This document shows positions 1-5,794 of a stretch of 7,320 nt of DNA, one piece after another. Below the pieces are notes generated by a model. It ran no database searches. It was not told the origin of the DNA and saw nothing but the letters and a program-made list of their open reading frames with translations. Location of the stretch: assembly GCA_035298385.1 (NCBI GenBank), contig DATGYC010000112.1:1-7320 (forward strand), written 5' to 3'. The first letter of the stretch is position 1; the number at the start of each line of letters is the position of its first letter. Origin of the DNA: DATGYC01 sp035298385. Its GTDB lineage: Bacteria; Bacillota; Sulfobacillia; Symbiobacteriales; Symbiobacteriaceae. Made by a program: the position numbers and the translations under genes.

Positions 1-291
1 CGCCTTTCGGCCTACTTGGGGTTGCACGGTGGTGGAGATTGCCCGTCTCATCCAGCCGTCACCGGCTGGCTTGCGTTTCTATAGCTCTTTACAGGTACAA
101 GCGCCTCTTTGCAGAGGTAGCCTTCCCCATCGTCGGCTCACGCCGCCCGGACTTGCGTCCGGCACCAACTTTCTGCCTCTCGGCAGCCGTGCCAGGAAGT
201 TCCTCACCACAGCATTCGGGAAGTTAAGCGGTCCTCATGCACCGAGTTCCTGCGGCGCTAAAATCGTTGTGCCTCGGAACTCGGTGCATGA
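1..291 (-). ncRNA. HEARO / IscB omega-RNA (partial, runs off left edge)
   Basis: Read on the minus strand, this stretch is a chain of short hairpins capped by GNRA tetraloops: stems 173-177/182-186 (loop GAGA), 147-152/157-162 (GCAA), 134-137/142-145 (GTGA), 104-108/113-117 (GCAA), 52-58/63-69 (GTGA) and 2-4/9-11 (GAAA). On the plus strand the same loops would be TCTC, TTGC and TCAC, so the minus strand is the functional one. A 16-bp hairpin (235-291) forms the 5' end. Further bases near 30-36 (CACCAC on the minus strand) can pair with GTGGTG near 205-210, as in a long-range or pseudoknot contact. This layout agrees with HEARO RNAs, the omega-RNAs encoded upstream of IscB nucleases in IS200/IS605-like elements, where the guide is the flanking DNA just 5' of the RNA. 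The iscB gene would lie just left of the window. The family call rests on recalled consensus and structure, not on a covariance search. Confidence 0.72.
1..291 (-). mobile_element. End of an IS200/IS605-like IscB element (partial)
   Basis: If the structured RNA is an IscB omega-RNA, this stretch is the 5' (left) end of the element read on the minus strand, with the element boundary near 291-292 and the host flank to the right. The body (iscB, and tnpA if present) would continue beyond position 1. No transposase or nuclease coding sequence is visible inside the window, so the element is inferred from the RNA alone. Confidence 0.45.
235..291. repeat. 16-bp perfect inverted repeat (5' hairpin of the omega-RNA)
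   Basis: Positions 235-250 and 276-291 are perfect reverse complements over 16 bp, separated by a 25-nt loop. No T-tract follows on either strand, so it is not an ordinary terminator. By position it is the first long stem of the IscB omega-RNA on the minus strand, next to where the guide enters. It may also lie at the left end of the transposon and be part of the transposase recognition structure; that part is inference. Confidence 0.75.
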
Positions 292-499
292 CTCCCCGGT
301 TCTGCAGCGCAATCATCTACCGAACTCGCCGCTGACAGGAGTAATCATACCCCGAGCGAGCCGCCACGTCCACTACTGAACTTCTGGTGCGACTACCAGT
401 GGCAGGAGAGACGAGGGGAAAGATGGAATTCTGCGGAGAGTAGTGAGGAGAACCACCCACCGCGAACGACTGTGGGTGTAGGTGAGGAGGGTCTGCCGG
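292..499. other. Gene-free stretch upstream of the sigma-factor operon
   Basis: No convincing protein is encoded here. It should contain the promoter of the sigma-factor operon, but no good -35/-10 pair is visible on the plus strand, which would fit use of an alternative sigma factor. Two small hairpins can be drawn: CTGGT/ACCAG around 384-399, and a 7-bp stem 454-460/472-478 with an 11-nt loop just ahead of the ribosome binding site, which could affect translation of the first gene. The bases directly right of 291 would be the guide-encoding flank of the IscB RNA. Confidence 0.4.
484..491 (+). promoter_or_regulatory. Ribosome binding site favouring TTG start
   Basis: GAGGAGGG is a near-perfect Shine-Dalgarno sequence. 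It lies 8 nt before TTG 500 and 17 nt before ATG 509, so it supports the TTG start of the sigma gene. Confidence 0.5.
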
Positions 500-1114
500 T
501 TGAGCCTGATGTCCACGCAATCCGATGAAGCCCTGCTACAGGCCGCATTGAGCGGGGGCGAAGCGGCCTGGACAGAGCTAGTCGACCGCTACAACGGTCG
601 AGGGGTCCGGTTTATCCGCCGCCAGTTGAATGATCCGTACTTGGCGGAAGATATCATGCAGAACCTCTGGGTCGCCCTCGTCGGGGCGGTTCGGCAACAG
701 CAGCCCACCTCATTCGCCGGCCTCTTCTGGACCCTCTTGAAGCGCCGCATCATTGATGAACTGCGCCGGAAGGGGCGCAGCCGGGAGGCGGCCATCCTGG
801 ACGCCCCGGTCACGGAGGAAGGCCAGACTCGCCAAGCGCTCCAGGCGGATGCTGGACCCACCCCTGAGGATGAAGCGCTCGTGGGGGAGCGGGCCTCCCT
901 GATCAAGACCGCCCTGGAGCGGTTGCCAGACCACTACCGACTCGTCATCCAAGCCCGCCAGTTTGACGGCCTCTCCAACAAGGAGACGGCGCGGTTGCTC
1001 GTCCAAGAGCAGCTCGTCCCCGATGAAGCCGGCGCCGAAAAGCGGGTTGAAAACTACTACTATCGCGGGCTGAAGGAGCTGCGTCGGCAGCTCGAGGCCC
1101 TGCACGTCTTGTGA
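500..1114 (+). CDS. RNA polymerase sigma factor, sigma-70 family, ECF-like
   Basis: This protein (204 aa from TTG 500) would redirect RNA polymerase to a dedicated promoter set. A region-2-like block spans about residues 24-94: WTELVDRYN, the core-binding-type segment AEDIMQNLWVAL at 49-60, and a basic helix around LLKRRIIDELRRKGR. A region-4-like block spans about 139-198, with LERLPDHYRLVIQ and LSNKETARLL. The usual short turn before the recognition helix is lengthened by about 14 residues (QEQLVPDEAGAEK) ahead of RVENYYYRGLKELRRQL. There is no region 1 or 3, as expected for ECF types. Start: GAGGAGGG (484-491) lies 8 nt before an in-frame TTG at 500, the best-spaced choice; ATG 509 (201 aa) is the main alternative but lies 17 nt from that motif, and GTG 482 lacks a binding site. 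It leads an operon with the regulator-like and ImmA-like genes, 13 nt apart from the next. The sigma-70 call is firm; its regulon is unknown. Confidence 0.85.
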   Translation: MSLMSTQSDEALLQAALSGGEAAWTELVDRYNGRGVRFIRRQLNDPYLAEDIMQNLWVALVGAVRQQQPTSFAGLFWTLLKRRIIDELRRKGRSREAAILDAPVTEEGQTRQALQADAGPTPEDEALVGERASLIKTALERLPDHYRLVIQARQFDGLSNKETARLLVQEQLVPDEAGAEKRVENYYYRGLKELRRQLEALHVL

Positions 1115-1127
1115 GGAGGGGTCCTGT

Positions 1128-1709
1128 ATGACCCAGTCGCTTGAGCAGATCCTGGCCGAGGCTGAGGCAGAGCTCCGCCGTACGGGCGGGCTGAACCGGG
1201 ATGCCCTCCTGGCCACCCACCCGGCCGAGGCGACTGAACTGGCCCCACTCCTTGAGACCATGCTCCTCCTCCATGAAGAGCGGGCCTGGCAGCGGGTGGA
1301 GAGCCGTTCCCGCTCGGCCGCCCAGTCCCTCTTTGCTGCCCTGAGCGCACCGGCGGAGTCGGCCACGGTAGGCGCCCTCTTCGCCCAGGACCGCTCGGAG
1401 ACCGGGCTCTCGGTCGCGGAGCAGGCCAGCCGCTCCGGCCTCCCGGAGGAGGCGCTCCGCCGCCTGGACCAGGTCCAGACCTCGCTGGACGCCCTCCAGT
1501 CCAACGCCGCCATCAAGTCACTCGCAGAGCAGGTAAAGGCGCCCTTCGCCGCCCTGGCCAAGGAGATCCGCCGCCTCCTCTCCATCCAGTCGCTGAGCGG
1601 TGCCGGAGCCGTCTTCACCCGCAACGCGGAGACCTCCAGCAGTGAGGAGCATGAGGCCCTGCTGGAGAAGATCCGGCAGGAGGCCCGCCGTGGAAAGAAG
1701 GACGAGTAG
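1128..1709 (+). CDS. Helical regulator-like protein between sigma factor and ImmA-type protease
   Basis: I do not recognise a named family. The protein has 193 aa, is alanine/leucine/glutamate rich, and has no membrane segment or signal peptide, so it is probably soluble and mostly helical. Residues 25-50 (DALLATHPAEATELAPLLET) resemble the short N-terminal motif often seen in proteins encoded next to sigma factors in Chloroflexota and Planctomycetota; this is a recollection. Residues about 93-118 (LSVAEQASRSGLPEEALRRL) have the look of a helix-turn-helix of the XRE/Cro type, and 129-147 (IKSLAEQVKAPFAALAKEI) could be the trailing helices. The C-terminus is charged (EEHEALLEKIRQEARRGKKDE). 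The start is firm: AGGAGGGG lies 6 nt before ATG 1128. The gene begins 13 nt after the sigma stop, and the next gene starts inside its last codons. By context it may hold the sigma factor in check or be a repressor cut by the downstream protease; this is inference. Confidence 0.7.
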   Translation: MTQSLEQILAEAEAELRRTGGLNRDALLATHPAEATELAPLLETMLLLHEERAWQRVESRSRSAAQSLFAALSAPAESATVGALFAQDRSETGLSVAEQASRSGLPEEALRRLDQVQTSLDALQSNAAIKSLAEQVKAPFAALAKEIRRLLSIQSLSGAGAVFTRNAETSSSEEHEALLEKIRQEARRGKKDE

Positions 1710-2268
1710 CCCAGCCCGCCCCGCCACCCGGGCTGAGCGGGCGGCCACCAAGGTCCTGACCGATGCCCGCCAGGAGTTCGAGGCGCTCCAGGAGCCCTGG
1801 GACAACTACGTGGTCGACGTCGAGCTGATCGCCACCCTACTCTTCTCGCTCGGGGTCCAGCGGGTGGAGGACCTGCGGATCGGCCAGCGGGTCTACGCCG
1901 GCCTGCTCGATGGGCGGGCGAAGCTGATCGCCGTGGAGGGGCTAGATGGGGCGCCCCGCCAGCGCTTCTCGCTGGCCCATGAACTCGGCCACTACGTGCT
2001 GCACTTCCTGCCCCAGCCAGATGGCCGGGGCCTCTTCACCTGTACGAGCCAGGATATGAAGATACAGCAGGCCCAGGCCGACCTCCTCCATGCCCGGCAG
2101 GAGATGGAGGCGAACCAGTTCGCCGCGGCGGTCCTGATGCCGGAGCCGGCGGTGCGGGCGATGCACCAGGTGGTTGGCGGCCGGCTCTTTGCTCTAGCCC
2201 GGCACTTCCAGGTCTCCCAGCAGGCGATGGAGATCCGGCTGAATCGGTTGGGACTTATCGCTCGGTAA
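1690..2268 (+). CDS. ImmA/IrrE family zinc metallo-endopeptidase
   Basis: This 192-aa protein carries the zincin motif HELGH at residues 97-101 (zinc ligands H97 and H101, catalytic E98), within SLAHELGHYVLHF. A second motif, EANQFAAAVLMP, begins at E140, the expected third zinc ligand. The C-terminal segment LARHFQVSQQAMEIRLNRLGLI (about 170-191) is the small helix-turn-helix-like tail typical of the family. Known members (ImmA of ICEBs1, IrrE/PprI of Deinococcus) are cytoplasmic proteases that cleave XRE-type repressors and so switch on mobile-element or stress genes. Start: AGGAGG (1678-1683) lies 6 nt before GTG 1690. This overlaps the upstream gene by 20 nt and implies translational coupling. 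A longer frame from 1600 exists, but its arginine/proline-rich N-terminus reads like out-of-frame sequence. The likely substrate is the product of the gene just upstream, or the sigma complex. All catalytic residues are intact. Confidence 0.88.
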   Translation: MERRTSSPARPATRAERAATKVLTDARQEFEALQEPWDNYVVDVELIATLLFSLGVQRVEDLRIGQRVYAGLLDGRAKLIAVEGLDGAPRQRFSLAHELGHYVLHFLPQPDGRGLFTCTSQDMKIQQAQADLLHARQEMEANQFAAAVLMPEPAVRAMHQVVGGRLFALARHFQVSQQAMEIRLNRLGLIAR

Positions 2269-2274
2269 TAGGTG

Positions 2275-2301
2275 GGGCGCCCCTTGGCGGGGGCGCCCTT
2301 T
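2275..2301 (+). terminator. Rho-independent terminator of the sigma/ImmA operon
   Basis: Stem 2275-2283 pairs perfectly with 2290-2298 (9 bp, all G/C) around a 6-nt loop and is followed by TTT. It starts 6 nt after the stop codon of the metallopeptidase gene. Confidence 0.8.
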
Positions 2302-2388
2302 GTGCGTGTGCGTGAAGAGAATTCGGTCTGGCCCGAGCAGCGGACGCAGAACGCTGTCCAACAAACGCCCGTGGCGCCCTGACGATCG

Positions 2389-2408
2389 ACAAATTGTCAT
2401 CAATTTGT
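2389..2408. promoter_or_regulatory. Inverted repeat, candidate operator
   Basis: ACAAATTG and CAATTTGT are perfect 8-bp inverted copies separated by TCAT. The repeat lies in an AT-rich island (about 2383-2460) unlike the GC-rich surroundings, and it overlaps a good -35-like hexamer, TTGTCA (2394-2399). The symmetry and position are those of a dimeric repressor site controlling the gene at 2499. No cognate regulator can be named, though the XRE-like/ImmA pair just upstream is an obvious candidate. Confidence 0.5.
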
Positions 2409-2460
2409 AAAAAATAGACTATTTTCAATTGATGGTGAGATATGGTAATCTTTGATCGTA
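2394..2460 (+). promoter_or_regulatory. Probable promoter region of the gene at 2499
   Basis: The AT-rich stretch contains TTGTCA (2394-2399, five of six bases of the -35 consensus). The -10 is not settled: TAGACT at 2415 (15-nt spacer) and GACTAT at 2417 (17-nt spacer) are candidates, and a second weak pair is TTTTCA 2422 / TAATCT 2446. Location between a terminator and a coding start makes promoter function likely even though the exact hexamers are uncertain. Confidence 0.4.
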
Positions 2461-2498
2461 CCAGTTGGGACGTTCAAGGAAAGGATGGGCTACACAAG

Positions 2499-3140
2499 AT
2501 GAATGAAGAGAAGAGCCCCGAGCAGAAGGGATCGGCCCCGAAGAAGGAGCAGGCCGCCACGACGCAGCCGCTGTATCCGCTGGTCACCCCGGCCATCCCG
2601 GTGCCGAGCCCGGAGCCGAAGCCGGTCCCGGGTGGTGAGTCCAGCTGGGCGGCCAAGAGCGGCCTGGATCTCACGGCGGAGGACTTCGAGGACGCCATCG
2701 GCCATGATGCCGACCGGGTCCTGCGGGCCAAGAACGCCAAGACCGCATCGGCCTGGGTTCAGGGTCCTGGCGCCGTGGAGGTCCTGATCGAGGCGTACAA
2801 GCTCCTCCTGGGCGCCTCCGCTGCGGCAGGGCTGAACCAGAAGGCGATCCACTGGGTGATCCCCAAGGCGCTGCCGAAGGCGGGGCTGCTCCTGGTGGCG
2901 CCGGCCAAGGAGGGGATGCCCGGGGCGATTGAGGCTACCCGGATTAAGCGTGGACCGCTGGAGTTCAACGTCTCGGAGATTCTGCGGCTGGCCGAGATGG
3001 AGGTCGCCTCTGGGTACCGGGATCTCTACACGGTGGAGAAGGTCGCCACCAGCCCGATCGGGCCGGCGATTGCGATCAAGCTGAAGAAGCCGCTGGAGTC
3101 CCGGCGGGTGGGGGATAAGAAGGAGGAAGAGCAGAAGTAA
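2499..3140 (+). CDS. Hypothetical protein with Pro-rich N-terminus and charged C-terminus
   Basis: I do not recognise this 213-aa protein. Residues about 1-50 are low-complexity and rich in Lys, Glu and Pro (MNEEKSPEQKG, then PVPSPEPKPVPGG), probably a disordered linker or tail. A folded domain of about 150 residues follows (GLDLTAEDFEDAIGHDADRV, a helical stretch with GAVEVLIEAYKLLLGASAAAGL, then LPKAGLLLVAPAK and a mixed alpha/beta end), closing with DKKEEEQK. There is no signal peptide and no clear membrane segment. Start: ATG 2499 gives a typical hydrophilic N-terminus and has AAAGGA 13 nt upstream; ATG 2442 would add 19 residues but has no well-spaced binding site and lies inside the presumed promoter. 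It is a single-gene unit between two terminators, convergent with the defence operon. Codon use is GC-rich like its neighbours. Confidence 0.75.
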   Translation: MNEEKSPEQKGSAPKKEQAATTQPLYPLVTPAIPVPSPEPKPVPGGESSWAAKSGLDLTAEDFEDAIGHDADRVLRAKNAKTASAWVQGPGAVEVLIEAYKLLLGASAAAGLNQKAIHWVIPKALPKAGLLLVAPAKEGMPGAIEATRIKRGPLEFNVSEILRLAEMEVASGYRDLYTVEKVATSPIGPAIAIKLKKPLESRRVGDKKEEEQK

Positions 3141-3151
3141 CGGTAGACTTA

Positions 3152-3190
3152 AGGGGCGCCCTCAGCCGGATGGCTGGGGGCGCCCTTATC
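3152..3190. terminator. Strong hairpin terminator between convergent transcripts
   Basis: Bases 3152-3167 pair with 3172-3187 around the 4-nt loop GGAT, giving a 16-bp stem with two G-T wobbles, followed on the plus strand by a weak T run (TTATC). It lies 11 nt after the plus-strand stop at 3140 and 14 nt beyond the minus-strand stop at 3201. It can serve the plus-strand gene and probably also the end of the minus-strand Kiwa/ATPase operon. Confidence 0.8.
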
Positions 3191-3200
3191 ATATATGGTC

Positions 3201-3575
3201 CTATCCTACCTTTGCACGGATCCGATCCTCCAGCCCCCTGACTTCCTCACACAGCGTCCGGACTCGGTCATACCGCCTCGCGGCCTGCAAGGCCAGAGTC
3301 CCCCGCCCTTGCGCAGGTTGGTCAATGACACCCTTCAAGCGTGCCAGGGGCTCAAAGTACTGCTCCTTTGGGTCTCGATCAGCACGAATCTCCGTCCAGA
3401 CCCACTCTAGTGGCAGGTCGTGCCCCGCCAAGACCCAGACCTCTACTTCCTGCCACGCATTCTCTGCAGTCACCTTGGCCCTCGGCCTTCCCACGGCCCC
3501 CATGACGGCCGTGACCATGGGCTTGAGCACCTGTTCATCCTTGCGGAAGTCCTCAGGGATAACGAGAACTCTCAT
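3201..3575 (-). CDS. Small partner of the AAA ATPase, possibly a shortened Toprim-like protein
   Basis: This 124-aa protein begins MRVLVIPEDFRKDEQVLKPM, which looks like the first strand and helix of an alpha/beta Toprim-like fold, and continues with AENAWQEVEVWVLAGHDLP (37-55) and a helical end. I recall similar proteins encoded next to RecF/OLD-like ATPases that are about 190-200 aa, with a central segment containing a conserved acidic strand (Asp-x-Asp type) between the GRPRAKV-like and AENAWQE-like parts. Here those two parts are joined directly at residues 29-37, as if about 70 residues had been lost in frame. If so, the nuclease-type active site is missing. Its ATG overlaps the ATPase stop in ATGA, so translation is coupled, and a G-rich binding site (GAGGAGGGG) lies upstream. 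It is likely a functional partner in the defence operon; the family identity is inference. Confidence 0.7.
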   Translation of the reverse strand: MRVLVIPEDFRKDEQVLKPMVTAVMGAVGRPRAKVTAENAWQEVEVWVLAGHDLPLEWVWTEIRADRDPKEQYFEPLARLKGVIDQPAQGRGTLALQAARRYDRVRTLCEEVRGLEDRIRAKVG

Positions 3576-4828
3576 TCGTCTCCCCCCTCCTCTTCCGCCG
3601 TAAAGAAGACAGCATCCTCCAACCAGCCAGAAGCATGGAGGCGACTAACGTCCTGCTGCTCCACCACCCTCTTAGCATCCGGGATTTCAAGAATTCGCTT
3701 GATCCGCCCTGCTGGCTTTCCGGGGAGGCGATAGACCAGGGATACACCCTCCAGCGATGACCGACTCAACATCGCCAGTAATTGCGGCGAGTGCGTTGTG
3801 GCAATCACTTGAATGCCGCCTGCCCTCACGCGCTGTTCGATTAGTTGGACCAACAGGTGAAGGCGCGTCGGGTGTATGCCGGTCTCCAATTCGTCAAAGA
3901 AGTAACACTCGGCTGGCCTCGGCCCCAGCAATGCCGCCAGCATGGCCAGAAAGCGCAACGTACCGTCCGAAGCGCTAATGGCCGAGATCAGATGATCGCC
4001 CTCCCTGAGGTTGACCAGGACTCGACCAGCGGCATCCTCCGGGAACGCGAGTCCGTCAGCGTCCAGCGGCGTTAGCGCCCGTAACCATGCTACCAGCGCC
4101 CGCTCTTGCTCTTCATTCGCGCAGATCGCCTGGAGCACGGAGGAGAGGTTCTCCCCCCCGTCACCCAGCGTCTTTTGCCCCGGTGTAGACGGCTCACGTA
4201 TGGCGCCTAAGTCCAGATCATGGAACCGCATCGAGTGAAGCGCCTCAAGCGCCTTCCCTGCAACAGCCTTGAAGGATGCCGGTATCCCGGAACGGTCTGC
4301 GAGTTGCGCAATCACCGGCTGCTCAGGGACAAACGACCTTACGTGCCGCTGTTTACCGAGAAGCAGTTCGACGGTGATCAGTGAATCATGCAACTCAATG
4401 GCCTTGCCGCCTGGATGGGAATTGAGGACGGTTCCCACCCCCTTGACCCAAAGGCTCTCGGCAACGACGTGCGGCGCTCTCCGCTTATCACCCACCTCCA
4501 CCTCGATCCGGTAGGTGGCATGACGTGGGCGCCCCTTGTACCGCATCTGAAAATCGACTTCCAGTGCGAAGGTGCGGGCGCCCAGGTAGGTGAGGTCACG
4601 AAAACCACCGCGAATCCCCCGCCATTGGAGTTCGCCCCCTAGCCCTCGTTTCTCATCGACGATCTCAGCCAGCGTGTACCCACGGGCAATTCCATGCACA
4701 AAGCGCAAGGCCTCCCGCACGTTGCTCTTACCGGTGGCATTGGCTCCGACCAGAATGGTCAAGGGTCCGGTGTAGAGTACAGCATCCTGGAAGTTCTTGA
4801 ACCGTTCTAGGCGGAGTCTTGTAAGCAT
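3572..4828 (-). CDS. AAA family ATPase, RecF/SMC-like (AAA_21 type)
   Basis: This 418-aa ATPase begins MLTRLRLERFKNFQDAVL, the usual RecF-like first strand. Walker A is GANATGKSN (28-36). A signature-like ASDGTLRFLAML lies at 286-297, Walker B YFFDELETGIHP at 309-320 (D312, E313), and the H-loop motif TTHSPQLL at 344-351. The middle region (about 60-280) is the variable insert in place of a long coiled coil. No C-terminal Toprim domain follows: the protein ends with GWLEDAVFFTAEEEGGDE, so any nuclease or effector function must come from a partner. Such ATPases act as sensor or motor subunits in OLD-like, AbiL-like, RloA-like and PARIS-type defence pairs. Start: AGGAG (4836-4840) lies 7 nt before ATG. 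It begins 23 nt after kwaB, and its stop overlaps the next start (ATGA), so it is probably co-transcribed with both. All ATPase motifs are intact. Confidence 0.92.
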   Translation of the reverse strand: MLTRLRLERFKNFQDAVLYTGPLTILVGANATGKSNVREALRFVHGIARGYTLAEIVDEKRGLGGELQWRGIRGGFRDLTYLGARTFALEVDFQMRYKGRPRHATYRIEVEVGDKRRAPHVVAESLWVKGVGTVLNSHPGGKAIELHDSLITVELLLGKQRHVRSFVPEQPVIAQLADRSGIPASFKAVAGKALEALHSMRFHDLDLGAIREPSTPGQKTLGDGGENLSSVLQAICANEEQERALVAWLRALTPLDADGLAFPEDAAGRVLVNLREGDHLISAISASDGTLRFLAMLAALLGPRPAECYFFDELETGIHPTRLHLLVQLIEQRVRAGGIQVIATTHSPQLLAMLSRSSLEGVSLVYRLPGKPAGRIKRILEIPDAKRVVEQQDVSRLHASGWLEDAVFFTAEEEGGDE

Positions 4829-4851
4829 GCCCGGACTCCTTTCAGGGTCTA

Positions 4852-5793
4852 CTACTTACGCCTCTTAGCATTCACCTCATAGTCGTCAGCCGTCATCGGT
4901 GAAGTAAGGTAATCATCATCTAGCAACTTGAGCACCTGCCAGGAATCCGAGGTGCTGAGGTCGATCTTTCGTTGCTGCTCATCAAAGGTAATCTTCAGCC
5001 CGTACCGCTGCGCAAGGTCCCGGCATCGCGCATAGTCGACCTTGTCTAGGCGCCCGGTTTTGGCAATGCTGGCCAACTTACGGGCCATGCGCCAGTTCTG
5101 CGTCCACCCCTGCGCCACACTCTCCAAACCATGGAAGGCGCCCATCGCCCCAAGGCTCTGGAGGGTTGCCTGCGCAGTCTGCTGGTGCCATTCCCGATAG
5201 CCAAAGATGTTCTCAAAGGACGAGCCATTCAAGATATACATCTGCCCGTCCACACACAAGCAGTCGACTTGCTGATCGATGTTGAAGACCTCGCCCCCGA
5301 GCGGCTTGAAGTGTCCGCCCTCGAAGATCAGGCCCATCTCCCGTACCACCTTACTCGGGGTATGCTTCCGGAAATAGATTACCTCATTGTCTGAGGTTTC
5401 AATCACAACCGCGTACGCCCATAGGCGCTTCAGGAACGTCTCCGTTAACCGTGGGGGGAAGTCCAGGCTCTGATGGGCCGCCAGCTTCTGTAGGAGCTCC
5501 TGACAAGCCGGGATTTGGTTGGCCGGTAGCGTGTAGAGGCTGGGGCGCTCATCATATACACCGGGATTGTAGGCAACCAACTGCAGGTCAGGCTGCGCCA
5601 GCACTTCCCCAAGTTGACCGAGAAAAGCGTTCTTGAAGATAGGCGCCACCTGATCCTCGATCTGGGTTTGATAGATCTCGTAGACCAGATCAAGCCGCTG
5701 TTTCTTGCGCTCAATGAAATACAGGTTGACGTCGGACTTGGTCGTGCTCTGAACATCAGCCACCAGACGCTTCAACTCATCCGGAAACGCCAC
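4852..5793 (-). CDS. kwaB: Kiwa anti-phage protein KwaB (DUF4868)
   Basis: This 313-aa protein matches the DUF4868 pattern of KwaB. It has KRLWAYAVVI (122-131), FRKHTPSKV (141-149), a segment IDQQVDCLCVDG then MYILNGSSFENIFGY (172-199), and an acidic tail with DDDYLTSPMTADDYEVNAK near the C-terminus. In known Kiwa systems KwaB is the cytoplasmic DNA-binding effector that works with membrane-bound KwaA to stop phage replication; KwaB is about 315 aa, so this copy is full length. Start: GTG 5793 has GGAAGG 8 nt upstream and begins 1 nt after the kwaA stop. GTG 5802 would place that motif directly against the start, and a longer frame to 5835 runs through the end of kwaA. It is translationally coupled to kwaA and followed 23 nt later by the ATPase gene. 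I am confident in the family from motif recall; no profile search was run. Confidence 0.88.
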   Translation of the reverse strand: MAFPDELKRLVADVQSTTKSDVNLYFIERKKQRLDLVYEIYQTQIEDQVAPIFKNAFLGQLGEVLAQPDLQLVAYNPGVYDERPSLYTLPANQIPACQELLQKLAAHQSLDFPPRLTETFLKRLWAYAVVIETSDNEVIYFRKHTPSKVVREMGLIFEGGHFKPLGGEVFNIDQQVDCLCVDGQMYILNGSSFENIFGYREWHQQTAQATLQSLGAMGAFHGLESVAQGWTQNWRMARKLASIAKTGRLDKVDYARCRDLAQRYGLKITFDEQQRKIDLSTSDSWQVLKLLDDDYLTSPMTADDYEVNAKRRK

Positions 5794-5794
5794 G

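Noticed and set aside
29..379. Plus-strand open frame of 116 codons over the structured RNA
   Set aside because: It lies antisense to the GNRA hairpin RNA, has no ribosome binding site, and its translation is low-information Pro/Ser/Arg sequence.
710..1624. Long minus-strand open frame of 304 codons
   Set aside because: It is the antisense shadow of the sigma and regulator genes in GC-rich DNA; the plus-strand frames have sigma motifs and good ribosome binding sites.
1600..1689. Upstream extension of the ImmA-like gene
   Set aside because: The extra 30 residues are Arg/Pro-rich out-of-frame sequence of the preceding gene; GTG 1690 has AGGAGG at ideal spacing.
2442..2498. Earlier ATG for the hypothetical gene
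   Set aside because: It lies within the AT-rich promoter region and lacks a well-spaced binding site; it cannot be fully excluded.
3325..4775. Multiple plus-strand open frames across the ATPase region
   Set aside because: They are antisense shadows of the minus-strand ATPase and its partner; none carries recognisable motifs.
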